Part shown: positions 51,193 to 59,704 of the stretch, piece by piece | Layout of the letters: the number at the start of each line of letters is the position of its first letter | Position numbering within the stretch: the stretch's first letter is position 1 | The notes under the pieces: generated by a model | What the model saw: the letters and a program-made list of their open reading frames with translations, nothing else | Database searches by the model: none | What the model was told of the DNA's origin: nothing | Source: Bog-756 sp963741055 | GTDB lineage: Bacteria; Actinomycetota; Acidimicrobiia; Acidimicrobiales; RAAP-2 | Assembly: GCA_963741055.1 (NCBI GenBank) | Contig: CAVUGU010000009.1 | Coordinates: 62,001 to 126,000, forward strand | Reading direction: 5' to 3' | DNA: 64,000 bases | Position numbers and translations under genes: made by a program

Positions 51193-52433
51193 TCAGCGCC
51201 CGGAGACGGGGTGCACGACGCGTCGGAGCCGATAGCGCTCGAGCCCGGCGGGGTCGGGCGGCGGACCCATGCCTGGCCCGGTCGGGACGGCCACGTCAGG
51301 GAGGGTGCTGGGGGCCGTACGTCCTTCGGCGCCACCACGTCGGCAGCAAGGTACGTGCCCGCCGGGCTCAGGTCCCCCGGCCACCTGAACCCGGGAAGCG
51401 CGGCGACGGTGGTGTTGACCCCGCGGGCGAACCCCGACTCGAACATCCCACCCATCCACAGCGGGACGTTGCCGGCGGCGCACGATTCGACCACCTCGAG
51501 CGCAGCGCCGATGCCGCCGAGGCGGCCGGGCTTCACCTCGACCACCGAGCACGCCCCCGCCGCGAGGGCTTCGGCCACGTCATCTGGGCTGTCGAGGCTT
51601 TCGTCGAGGCAGATCGGCGTGGTCAGCTGCGCCGCCAGTCGTGAGTGTGCCTCGAGCTTGCTGGCTGCGAAGGGCTGCTCGAGACAGAGGAGTTCGAATC
51701 CGTCGAGCGCCTTCAGATGATCGGCGTCCTGTTCGCTATAGGAGCCGTTGGCGTCGACCTGAAGAAGGAGCGATGGAAAAGCCGTGGTGATCGCCTCGAG
51801 TGGTTCGACGTCCCAGCCCGGCGCGATCTTCACCTTCACTCTGCGGTACCCGGCCTCGACGGCCGTTCGGACGGCGTCGACCAGCTCCGCGGCCGTCGGG
51901 AAGGCGCCGACGACCGCGCCCGCTTCGATCTTCTGACCTTCGACCCCGAGCAGAGAGGCGAGCGAGCACCTCTCCGCCCGGAGATGGGCGTCGGCCACCG
52001 CCATCTCGAGGGCCGCGAAGGCCATCGACGAACGGGGAGCCCCGGCTCGCACGGACCCGAGTCGGCTCGGAGCAGGCAACAGGCCTGCGGCACGATCGAC
52101 CACTTCGACGAGGGTGGGAACAAGTACCTCTTCGAGCGTGACGAAGCAGGAGGCGACGTCCTCTTCGACGTACTCCGGGTTTCCCAGCGCGGCGCACTCT
52201 CCCCACCCGTCCAGGCGATCGGCACCCAGGTTCGCGGCCACTCTGACCAGAAGCAGCTCTCGCTTGGTGTACGTCGTCGTGGCGGTGGCAACCGGACGTC
52301 GGAACGGAAGCTCGATCCACCAGAGCTCAACGGCTTCGAGTCCGAGTCGGGTCTCCGAACCGAGGACAGACCACGCGGACCGCGCGGCGCAGAGTGCTTC
52401 GAGAGCGTCGGATCCGGCCTCGGCTCCCTGCAT
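51193..52433 (-). CDS. menC: o-Succinylbenzoate synthase (enolase superfamily), one frameshift
   Basis: About 413 residues. The capping domain starts after a 30-residue lead at LEAVELWWIELPFRRPVATA. The barrel shows the catalytic Lys motif RVKVKIAPGWD, metal ligands LLQVDANGSY (Asp), ELLCLEQPFA (Glu) and ICLDESLDSP (Asp), and EVKPGRLGGIGAA with the second Lys. Dehydrates SHCHC to o-succinylbenzoate for menaquinone. A related N-acylamino-acid racemase activity cannot be excluded, since the two share all these residues. The frame slips near 51285; the natural end RRVVHPVSGR stops at 51193. No other men gene is adjacent. Confidence 0.82.
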
Positions 52434-52499
52434 GCCCGGCGATCCTACGGGGCGTCACGATGCGTCATCGGTGCGCCGGTAGGCTGCGCGCACCCACCA

Positions 52500-52582
52500 G
52501 CCCGGGTGGCGGAATGGCAGACGCGATGGACTCAAAATCCATTGTCCGAGAGGGCGTGCGGGTTCGACTCCCGCCCCGGGCA
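52500..52582 (+). tRNA. tRNA-Leu, anticodon CAA
   Basis: An 83-nt type II tRNA. The acceptor stem GCCCGGG pairs with CCCGGGC, with discriminator A at 52582. The D-arm includes TGGCGGAATGGCAGAC. Anticodon stem ATGGA/TCCAT encloses loop CTCAAAA (anticodon CAA, reading UUG). The variable arm is TGTCCGAGAGGGCG; the T-arm is CGGGTTCGACTCCCG. CCA is not encoded. There is no integrase nearby. Confidence 0.95.
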
Positions 52583-52835
52583 CGGCGTCTTGCCGGGAGC
52601 TGGTTCACGATGGGCACGGTCTGACCGTTGTAGGCCACAGTTCCATTGTTAACGGTGTTGTCGCTTGACGACGAAGAGCAGGCTGCTCGCGCTGCGCTCA
52701 CCAGACATCCCAAGATCACCTGTCCGTGCACGATCGGACCTTACTGCCGCGCAAACGACGGTCAGCCACCGTCGACAACATCCCGCTCCCGGCCCTCGGG
52801 GCAGTCGTTCAGCCTTCAAGATTGGTCTGTGTCCT

Positions 52836-53333
52836 TCAGCAGCTCTGCACTGCCTTACCCTGAGGCGGCACCGTCGCGTCTACCGACCACTTGCCCGGTT
52901 GAGAGCGAGATCCTCCATCGACCATCGAGGCGGTGGTCGTGTCGAGTGGTGACTTCGTCCAGATCACACCCGCGGTCCCATCGCGAAGAAATCCCGCGGG
53001 CTGATGCCAGCGTGTCCAACCTTCGTTTGCGAAGATCGTGTTCGCGTGTGCGAGAACCTCAGTCGGTGGCTCGTTGGAAGCGAAGTGGACATCGACAATG
53101 ATCGGGCTCCAACCGTATGACCCGTCGCACCCATGTGAGACCCAGTGCGCGTCAGAGGTCGACACTTTCGTGACCTTCGCGTCTGACGGAAGGGAACGCA
53201 GCACGAGACTGTGCAATGACCCGAGGCTCCCGCCTCCAAGATCACCGAACCCAATCGTGCGCCACAGGACAAGAACTGCCACCGTGGCAACGGCGACGAT
53301 GGCCGCCGCCATGATGAGCAACGTTCGTTTCAT
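52836..53333 (-). CDS. Membrane-anchored exported protein of unknown function
   Basis: 165 residues from the ATG at 53331-53333. MKRTLL followed by the long hydrophobic run IMAAAIVAVATVAVLVLWRT (residues about 7-27) forms an uncleaved anchor or signal. The rest is predicted soluble outside, with SDAHWVSHGCDGSYGWSPII and ANTIFANEGWTRWHQPAG. Two cysteines (one mid-domain, one terminal) could pair. I do not recognise a family. It is divergent from the aquaporin gene, with a shared hexamer-rich upstream region. Confidence 0.6.
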   Translation of the reverse strand: MKRTLLIMAAAIVAVATVAVLVLWRTIGFGDLGGGSLGSLHSLVLRSLPSDAKVTKVSTSDAHWVSHGCDGSYGWSPIIVDVHFASNEPPTEVLAHANTIFANEGWTRWHQPAGFLRDGTAGVIWTKSPLDTTTASMVDGGSRSQPGKWSVDATVPPQGKAVQSC

Positions 53334-53345
53334 CGGGGAGCTGGA

Positions 53346-53421
53346 GCCCAAGGCACTCGAGCGTATCTCGGGGTGTCCCACCTACCCGGCGGTATTGGGC
53401 AGATTGTTGGGCGTGCCCAAT
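53346..53421. promoter_or_regulatory. Array of TTGGGC/GCCCAA hexamers in a divergent upstream region
   Basis: The hexamer occurs at 53346-53351 (GCCCAA), 53395-53400 (TTGGGC), 53407-53412 (TTGGGC) and 53415-53420 (GCCCAA). TTGGGC-GT-GCCCAA (53407-53420) is a perfect 6-2-6 palindrome, and ATTGGGCA (53394-53401) pairs exactly with TGCCCAAT (53414-53421). It lies between divergent genes, so operator function is likely but not shown. Confidence 0.5.
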
Positions 53422-53547
53422 CACCCTGAGCGGACGAAGCATGATGCCGACAGGCCAACACAGGGCACGGGTCCCGCAGCCAATACAGCGATGCTGCAAG
53501 AATCGACCTGTCCAACTCCTCGGCGCGGACAAGGGAGGGTCGTAGTC

Positions 53548-54288
53548 ATGGAGCTCGACTGGAGAAAGTTAGTAGCAGAGTTTCTTGGGACGATGGTGCT
53601 GGTCGTCATCGCTGTCGGCGTTGCGACCGAGTCCTTTGGATTCCACCTCTTCGGCCTCAGCTACTCCGCGGGTGTGGTGGCGACTGCGCTGGCCTTCGGC
53701 CTCGTGCTCGTTGCGCTCGTGTACGCGATCGGTCCCATCTCGGGCTGTCACGTCAACCCCGCCGTGACGCTGGGCTTCATTACTTCGGGGAGGATGAAGC
53801 TTGTGGAAGGCATTGCGTACCTCGTCGCGCAGTTCGCCGGCGGGATCGCGGGGGCATACCTGCTCTACTGGATGTTCACGACCTCCCCGCTCTATCGCAA
53901 GAGCGTTACGGGCCTAGGGACCGACGGTTACGGCAAGCAGTCACACCTGCTGGTGAGTCAAGGTGGCGCCTTCCTCATCGAGGTTGTCCTGACGGCAATC
54001 TTCGTGCTCGTCGTCCTCTTTGCCACCCACAAGGCGGCAATCCAGGGTGCCGCCGGGGTGGCCATCGGCTTTGCGCTGGTCTTCGTCCACCTGATCGGCA
54101 TCCCCCTGACCGGGACCTCGGTGAACCCGGCCCGGAGCCTCGGCCCGGCGTTGGTGGTGGGCGGCACCGCCCTCAGCCAGGTCTGGTTGTTCATCGTCGC
54201 TCCCCTGGTAGGAGCGATCGTCGCCGCGCTGATCCATATGGTGTTGGTTGACCTGTCCAAGGACCGGCCGGTGGCATCAACCGACTAG
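53548..54288 (+). CDS. aqpZ: Aquaporin (MIP family channel)
   Basis: A 246-residue six-helix channel for water or small neutral solutes. The ATG at 53548 follows AAGGGAGGG. The paired half-helix motifs are HVNPAVTLG (Asn70) and SVNPARSLGPALV (about Asn193). The residue before the second NPA loop region and the small loop E favour water-specific aquaporins over glycerol facilitators, but the selectivity call is tentative. The frame is intact. No glp genes are nearby. Confidence 0.9.
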   Translation: MELDWRKLVAEFLGTMVLVVIAVGVATESFGFHLFGLSYSAGVVATALAFGLVLVALVYAIGPISGCHVNPAVTLGFITSGRMKLVEGIAYLVAQFAGGIAGAYLLYWMFTTSPLYRKSVTGLGTDGYGKQSHLLVSQGGAFLIEVVLTAIFVLVVLFATHKAAIQGAAGVAIGFALVFVHLIGIPLTGTSVNPARSLGPALVVGGTALSQVWLFIVAPLVGAIVAALIHMVLVDLSKDRPVASTD

Positions 54289-54762
54289 TCGCCCTCCCGG
54301 ATGTGCTGGTGGGGGGCACCTTCGGAAGGTCTGGGCGCTGTCAACACGCGCCAAGATGGCGAGCGGCTGGAATGCCAGGACGATCAAGCCGAGCGGCACA
54401 GACAGAGCCAGGTGGTGGTCGTGACGCCTCCGGCTCGCCGTCTCGTTGCCCATGGCGGCCAGACGGAACGACACGGCTGCTCAATCGGACGGTGCTCAGC
54501 GTGCGACCCATCGCTCGGAGCCGACACCTCCTTTTGAGCACCGAACGATCCCGTTCTGCAACGCCGCTTGCCCGAAGGAATGAGGCGCAAGGTGGCGGAA
54601 CGCGCGCTCGGCGTGTTCCGGCCGGGCCTCCTCGCGATCGAACCTCTATCATCCGTATCGATCCTTTCGGACGCGAGATACGGCGGGCTAGCAGCACTCG
54701 GATCGAGGCGGGATAGAACGTCGCACCGGGCATCGCCGGCGGAAGGGAAAGCAATACCATTC
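54289..54762. other. Intergenic region; no gene seen
   Basis: 474 bp between the aquaporin and ABC permease genes. Open frames here have no recognisable product and poor coding character. The permease ribosome site GGAAGGG lies at the right end. No RNA gene or clear promoter was identified. Confidence 0.5.
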
Positions 54763-55813
54763 ATGTTCGGCATCACACTCAGCGATCTGGTGTACCGGCG
54801 TCGTCAATTTCTCATCGCCACCGCAGGGGCCGGGCTCGTCTTCGCGATGACCCTGTTGCTGGCCGGACTGGCCGCCGGTTTCAGCGTCGAGATCAACCAG
54901 TCGGTGTCGGGTTTCCACTCCGACGCGTGGGTGGTGAAGGCGAACACTCCCAACCGGATTGCCTCGCTGACTCCCCTCCCCGAGCGCACCGCCCGGCAAG
55001 TCGCCGCGCTCCCGGGAGTGACCCGTGCGACGCCGGTGATCATCGTGCCCCAGACCGCCCAGGCCAACGGGAGCGCGCACGCGATCAACCTCATCGGAGC
55101 GCCACCCGGATCACCGCCGAGCCTGCAGCCGCTGACCAGCGGCCGGCAAGTCGCCAGGACGGGCCAAGCGGTTGTCGACGATCGCCTGGGCGTCGGCGTA
55201 GGCAAGCTCTTACAGGTCAGTGGCCATCCGATCCGCGTGGTCGGCGTCACGACCGACCGCTCGCTGCTCGGTGGGATACCCGGACGTCTACGTGACGATT
55301 GCGGACGCGCAGGTTGCTGCGTTCGGTGGTCAGCCGATCATCAACGCAGTGGTGGTCAACGGTGTACCTTCCGACGTGCCTTCGTCGCTCTCGGTCCAGT
55401 CGAACCAAGTCATCGAACAGGCCAGCCTCGATCAGATGGCCCAGGCGGTCTCGTCGATCAACAACTCGAAGTGGCTGATGTGGATCATCGCCGCGGTCAT
55501 CGTCGCCTCGCTGGTGTACGTGACCGCTCTCGAGCGGACACGTGACTTCGCGGTGTTGAAGGCCCTCGGTGCCTCCTCGGGCACGCTCTTCTTCGGCTTG
55601 GCGATCCAAGCCGTCGCCGTGGCCCTGGCCGCAGCCGTCATCGCCGCGGTCCTCGCCCAGTTCGCGACCGGCGTGTTCGCCCAGCCGGTGGACGTCCCGG
55701 TCAGCGCCTACATCGAGCTGCCCATCTCGGCTGTGATCGTCGGGCTGCTGGCCAGCCTGATTGCCCTGCGAAGAGCGGTCTCCGTCGATCCGGCCATGGC
55801 CTTCGCAGGCTGA
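54763..55813 (+). CDS. FtsX-like ABC transporter permease (DevC/MacB type), one frameshift
   Basis: About 350 residues. The first helix (FLIATAGAGLVFAMTLLLAG, residues about 14-33) is followed by a large extracellular MacB-like domain (SGFHSDAWVVKAN, LPGVTRATPVIIVP). A slip near 55275 separates DRSLLGGIP from VTIADAQVAAFGG. Three C-terminal helices carry the FtsX motif ALERTRDFAVLKALGASSGT. It pairs with the ATPase 15 bp downstream. The pair probably exports or releases envelope molecules or transmits force rather than importing solutes. Confidence 0.82.
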
Positions 55814-55828
55814 GAGGAGACGTCACGA

Positions 55829-56803
55829 ATGGAACTCGAGGTCCGCGATCTCACGGTCGAATTCGACTCGGGCGGTTACCGGGTCCGACCGCTCGACAAG
55901 TTGGACATGGAGGCCGGCGACGGCGAGCTCGTCGTCCTCCTCGGTCCGAGCGGTTGCGGCAAGACGACATTGCTCTCCTGTCTCTCCGGCCTGCTGAAGC
56001 CGACCAGCGGCTCGATCCACTTCCAGGACATCGACGTCATCGGATTGTCCGGCGCAGCCATGAGCGCCTATCGCCAGAACACGGTCGGCGTGGTGTTCCA
56101 GGCGTTCAACCTCATCGCCAGCCTGTCCGCACGCCAGAACGTGATGGTGCCGATGACACTCGCCGGCACCCCCCGGCGTGAAGCCACCCAGCGCGCCGAC
56201 GCGCTGCTCGAGCGGGTTTCACTGGGCGAACGGGTCACCCACCGCCCGGGACAGATGTCGGGCGGTCAACAGCAACGCGTGGCCATCGCCCGTGCGCTCG
56301 CCCACGACCCGCCCTTGGTGGTCGCCGACGAGCCGACGGCGCATCTCGACCACATCCAGGTGGAGGGCATCCTCGTCCTGCTGCGCGACTTGGCCAGACC
56401 CGGTCGCATGGTGGTCGTTTCGACGCACGACGACCGGATCACCCACATCGCCGACCGGGTGGTCGAGCTCAGCCCGGAAGCGGCTTCGGCCGAACGCGAG
56501 CCGGAGGAACTGACCCTCGAGACAGGGGAACTGCTCTTTTCACAGGGAGACCGTGGTGAACTCGTCTATGCAGTGGTCGAGGGAGCGATCGAGATCTTCC
56601 GTGTGCACAGCGACGGATCCGAGGAAGTGCTGGCGACCATCGGCCCCGGCAACTACTTCGGAGAGATCGGACCGATGCTCAACCTTCCCCGCAGCGCCTC
56701 CGCCCGCGCCACGGTTCCGACCCGCCTTCTCGGCCTCACGGTGCGCACCTTCCGGGCACGGTTCCCGCGGACACAGAAGGATGCACAGAACGTTCCTGCG
56801 TAA
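55829..56803 (+). CDS. ABC transporter ATPase with a C-terminal cyclic-nucleotide-binding domain
   Basis: 324 residues. The ATPase part (1-225) has Walker A LLGPSGCGKTTLLS, Q-loop GVVFQAFNLIAS, signature MSGGQQQRVAIARAL, Walker B LVVADEPTAHLD and the H-loop STHDDRI. The remaining 100 residues form a cNMP-binding fold: ELLFSQGDRGELVYAVVEGA, then VLATIGPGNYFGEIGPMLNL and PRSASARATVPTRLLGLTV, where the GEIGPM...RSASA stretch is the phosphate-binding cassette. The expected Arg of the RxAT motif is present. The transporter is probably gated by cyclic nucleotide or a related ligand. The frame is intact, so the fusion is not an artefact. Confidence 0.9.
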   Translation: MELEVRDLTVEFDSGGYRVRPLDKLDMEAGDGELVVLLGPSGCGKTTLLSCLSGLLKPTSGSIHFQDIDVIGLSGAAMSAYRQNTVGVVFQAFNLIASLSARQNVMVPMTLAGTPRREATQRADALLERVSLGERVTHRPGQMSGGQQQRVAIARALAHDPPLVVADEPTAHLDHIQVEGILVLLRDLARPGRMVVVSTHDDRITHIADRVVELSPEAASAEREPEELTLETGELLFSQGDRGELVYAVVEGAIEIFRVHSDGSEEVLATIGPGNYFGEIGPMLNLPRSASARATVPTRLLGLTVRTFRARFPRTQKDAQNVPA

Positions 56804-56897
56804 CCGGTGGGTCTTGCCATCGCGATGTGAGCCGCCGTACCGTGGATCGTGACGCCTTCGAGTCCCCCGTCGATGGCGGCCCGAGACGGCACCCTCG

Positions 56898-57237
56898 ATG
56901 AGCCCAGAGATCTTCGACCTATCCATCTCGCAGCACGACGGGCTCAGCATCGTCCGGATGAGCGGAGAGCTCGACCTCGCGAGCAGCGATCGCCTGAGCG
57001 CACTGCTGTCCGATCTGTCCGATCAGACCGTCGTCGTCGATCTGGCCGAGCTCACCTTCATCGACAGCTCGGGCATCGCCGCGCTCGTCGCGGCCAAGGA
57101 CCGCCTCCGGAGCGCCGGACGCGGAACTCGTCCTGACCCGCCCGCAGCCGAACGTCGATCGGGTACTCGAGATGACCGGACTCGAGGAGTGGATCAGCCA
57201 GTGGCGAACCGAGTGGTCGGCGCCCGGCGGCGGCTGA
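56898..57237 (+). CDS. STAS-domain protein (anti-sigma factor antagonist-like), one frameshift
   Basis: About 112 residues. MSPEIFDLSISQHDGLSIV is followed by RMSGELDLASSDRL and VVDLAELTFIDSSGIAALV, the STAS core with the phosphorylatable serine in IDSSGI (about residue 57). A slip near 57115 leads to AELVLTRPQPNVDRVLEMTG and a stop at 57235-57237. Such proteins bind anti-sigma kinases in partner-switching control. No kinase or sigma factor is adjacent. It lies 94 bp after the ATPase and may share its operon. Confidence 0.82.
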
Positions 57238-57393
57238 ACTCGCCCTTCCCTGACCCGACGCAGGCTCCGCGGTCCGACCGAGTGGGCACCGGGCAAGTGA
57301 CCATCAGGTAATGCCCAGGCTCCGCGGGAGTCGTGCCACACTTGTCCGTCACTGCGGTCGGGGTCGGCCGGATTCGTGCGAGAGGAGACGGCA

Positions 57394-58651
57394 GTGCTGG
57401 CCTTTACCTTCCCGGGACAAGGGTCGCAGCGGTCAGGCATGGGTAATGCCTGGCTCGAGCACCCGTCGTGGGAAGTGACGGCCGAGGCCTCCGAAGTCGC
57501 CGGGCGCGATCTCACCACGTTGCTGCTCGACGCCCCCATGGAGGAGCTGACCCGCACGGCCAACGCGCAACTCGCGACCTTCGTGATGAGCCTGGTGGTC
57601 CTCGACGCGGTCGAGCGCCTCGGGCTCGCTCCGGCGGCCGCGGCCGGACACAGCCTCGGTGAGTACACCGCACTGGTTGCGGCGGGTGCACTGTCCTTGT
57701 CCGACGGGACCCGGCTCGTGGTGGAGCGGGGCGAGGCGATGCAGGCGGCTGCCGACGAGCATCCCGGCACCATGGCAGCGCTCATCGGCATCTCCGACGA
57801 CGACGCCCAGGTCGCCTGCGAGCGGGCCGAGGACGAGGTCTGGGTCGCCAACTACAACGCCCCCGGCCAGGTGGTGATCGCGGGGACCGAACAGGGTGTG
57901 TCGGTGGCAGCCAAGCTGGCGAAGGAGACGGGGGCGAAGAAGGTCCTCCCGATCCCGGTGTCGGGGGCGTTCCACACCCCGCTCATGCTCCCCGCCCGCG
58001 GGCGGCTGCGCGAGGTGCTCGACGCAGTCGAGTTCCACCCGACCGAAGCACCGGTCGTGGCCAACGTCGACGCTCGTGTGCACTCGGACCCGAGCCAATG
58101 GCCGAGTCTGCTCTCCGCACAGCTGTGCAGCCCGGTGCGATGGCGTCAGTCGCTCGAGACGCTCAGCGAGGAAGGAGCGACGGTGGTCGTCGAGGTCGGG
58201 CCGGGCGGCGTGCTGACCGGAATGGTGCGGAGAACGGCACCGGATCTTCGCGCCGTCTCCGTCGCGGTCCCTTCCGACCTCGACCGTCTGATGGACACGG
58301 TGACCGGTTCCGACGAGCTGTCGAGCTCGACACCGGTCCACCAGGGAGAGCATCTCTTCACGTCCGAACGGGTCGTGGTGAGCCCCGCCGCCGGGATCTT
58401 CGAGCCCGACGTCGAGCTCTGCGCGCTCGAACGCACCGCACTCGCCGAGGCCACCGCGGCCCCCGGAAGCGGACAGGGCGCGGAGCCGGGTTCGCTCCTC
58501 GCGGTCGGCGACCGGGTAGGGCACGGTCGGCTCGAGCGACGTGCGCACCCCGTTCGACGGCGTACTGGTGCGGTGGCTCGCTGTGCGCGGCGAACGAGTT
58601 GTCGAGGGCCAACCCGTTGCCTGGGTCCGTACCGGAGGAGGCGGTTGGTGA
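57394..58651 (+). CDS. fabD: Malonyl-CoA:ACP transacylase with a C-terminal biotinyl/lipoyl-like domain, one frameshift
   Basis: About 419 residues against the usual 300-320. FTFPGQGSQ, the nucleophile Ser87 in GHSLGEYTALVAAG, and SGAFHTPLM (His) define the transacylase that loads malonate onto ACP. The extra 100 residues carry ERVVVSPAAGIFEP and, after a slip near 58530, DVRTPFDGVLVRWLAVRGER and VVEGQPVAWVRTGGGGW, matching the two halves of a biotinyl/lipoyl domain but without the modifiable Lys. The GTG at 57394 is preferred because AGAGGAG lies upstream; an in-frame GTG at 57376 precedes it. The stop overlaps fabG (GTGA). Confidence 0.88.
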
Positions 58652-59391
58652 TTGCGGACCAAGGACACGACCGGGTGGTGCTGGTCACCGGCGGTTCACG
58701 GGGCATCGGGCGTGCCTGCGCGCAATGGTTCCTCGCCAACGGGGACCGAGTGGCCGTGACCTCGCGGTCCGCACCCGAAGGCGGGCTCGGCGACGAGGCC
58801 CCGGACCGCTTCTTGCCGATCACCTGCGACGTGACCGATCCAGCCAACGTGGAGGAGGCGTTCTCGACGATCGAGGAGCGCTTCGGTCCGGTCGAGGTGC
58901 TGGTGGCGAACGCCGGAATCACCCGCGACACCTTGGTGCTGCGGATGGGCGAGGAGGCCTGGGACGAGGTGATCGAGACCAACCTCACCGCGGTCTTCCG
59001 GGTGGCCAAGCGCGCGCTCGCCAAGATGCTCCGCCTCCACCGCGGTCGCATCATCATGGTGTCCTCGATCGGCGCGTTCATCGGCTCCGCCGGCCAGGCC
59101 AATTACGCGGCATCCAAAGCCGGCCTGGTCGGGCTCGCCCGTTCGATGGCCCGTGAGGTCGCAACTCGCTCGATCACGGTGAACGTGGTTGCCCCTGGCC
59201 TGACCGAAACGAATATGCTCGCAGCACTCGGAGAGGAGCGATTGGACGAGATGCGGGCGCGGGTCCCCCTCGGCCGGGTGGCCCAGCCGGACGAAGTGGC
59301 CGAGGCGGTCGGGTTTCTGGCCTCCCCAGGTGCTGGGTACGTGACAGGAGTGGTCTTGCCAGTGGACGGCGGACTGGCGATGGGCCTGTGA
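58648..59391 (+). CDS. fabG: 3-Oxoacyl-ACP reductase
   Basis: A 247-residue short-chain dehydrogenase. The cofactor motif LVTGGSRGIGRACA (residues about 11-24), LVANAGITRD, catalytic Ser in MVSSIGAFIGSAGQ, YAASKAG (Tyr/Lys) and VAPGLTETNM are present. It reduces 3-oxoacyl-ACP with NADPH in fatty-acid elongation. The GTG at 58648 overlaps the fabD stop. The DNA reads open from fabD into fabG only because of the fabD frameshift, so this is not a fused protein. Confidence 0.93.
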   Translation: MIADQGHDRVVLVTGGSRGIGRACAQWFLANGDRVAVTSRSAPEGGLGDEAPDRFLPITCDVTDPANVEEAFSTIEERFGPVEVLVANAGITRDTLVLRMGEEAWDEVIETNLTAVFRVAKRALAKMLRLHRGRIIMVSSIGAFIGSAGQANYAASKAGLVGLARSMAREVATRSITVNVVAPGLTETNMLAALGEERLDEMRARVPLGRVAQPDEVAEAVGFLASPGAGYVTGVVLPVDGGLAMGL

Positions 59392-59464
59392 GCCCGAGCC
59401 CCGAGCGAGTGATCGGACCGATCAACGAAGCCCCGGGTCAGCCGGGCAGAAAGGGAAGGATGCC

Positions 59465-59704
59465 GTGAGCAACGACGAGGCGTTCGAGAAGTTCAGGGAG
59501 TGCGCCGTCGAGGTCCTCCAGGTCCCCTCTGACAAGGTGACCCGCGATGCGAGATTCGCCGAAGACCTCGACGCCGACAGCCTCGACCTCGTGGAACTGG
59601 TGATGGCGCTCGAGGAGTCCTTCGACGTGTCGGTGAACGAGTCCGAGCTCGAGGGGATCGAGACGGTCGGGCAGGCGTTCGACCTGATCACCGCCAAGAC
59701 CTGA
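59465..59704 (+). CDS. acpP: Acyl carrier protein
   Basis: 79 residues, acidic. LDADSLDLVELVMALEESF carries the phosphopantetheine serine (Ser39) in the DSLD motif. The GTG at 59465 follows AAAGGGAAGGAT. Its last base pairs overlap the fabF start (TGATG). It carries growing acyl chains between the neighbouring enzymes. Confidence 0.96.
   Translation: MSNDEAFEKFRECAVEVLQVPSDKVTRDARFAEDLDADSLDLVELVMALEESFDVSVNESELEGIETVGQAFDLITAKT

Noticed and set aside
52583..52731. Lipoprotein-like reading (AARAACSSSSSDNTVNN) on the minus strand next to tRNA-Leu(CAA)
   Set aside because: The frame runs straight through the tRNA gene, has no ribosome site and no family; too short to call a gene remnant.
54384..54776. 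Open frames in the gap between the aquaporin and ABC permease genes
   Set aside because: Low-complexity Arg/Ser-rich composition, no start context and no recognisable motif.
57376..59391. Apparent FabD-FabG fusion protein
   Set aside because: The joining stretch is Arg-rich nonsense, while shifting one base gives a sensible FabD tail with a stop that overlaps the fabG GTG; the fusion is an indel artefact.
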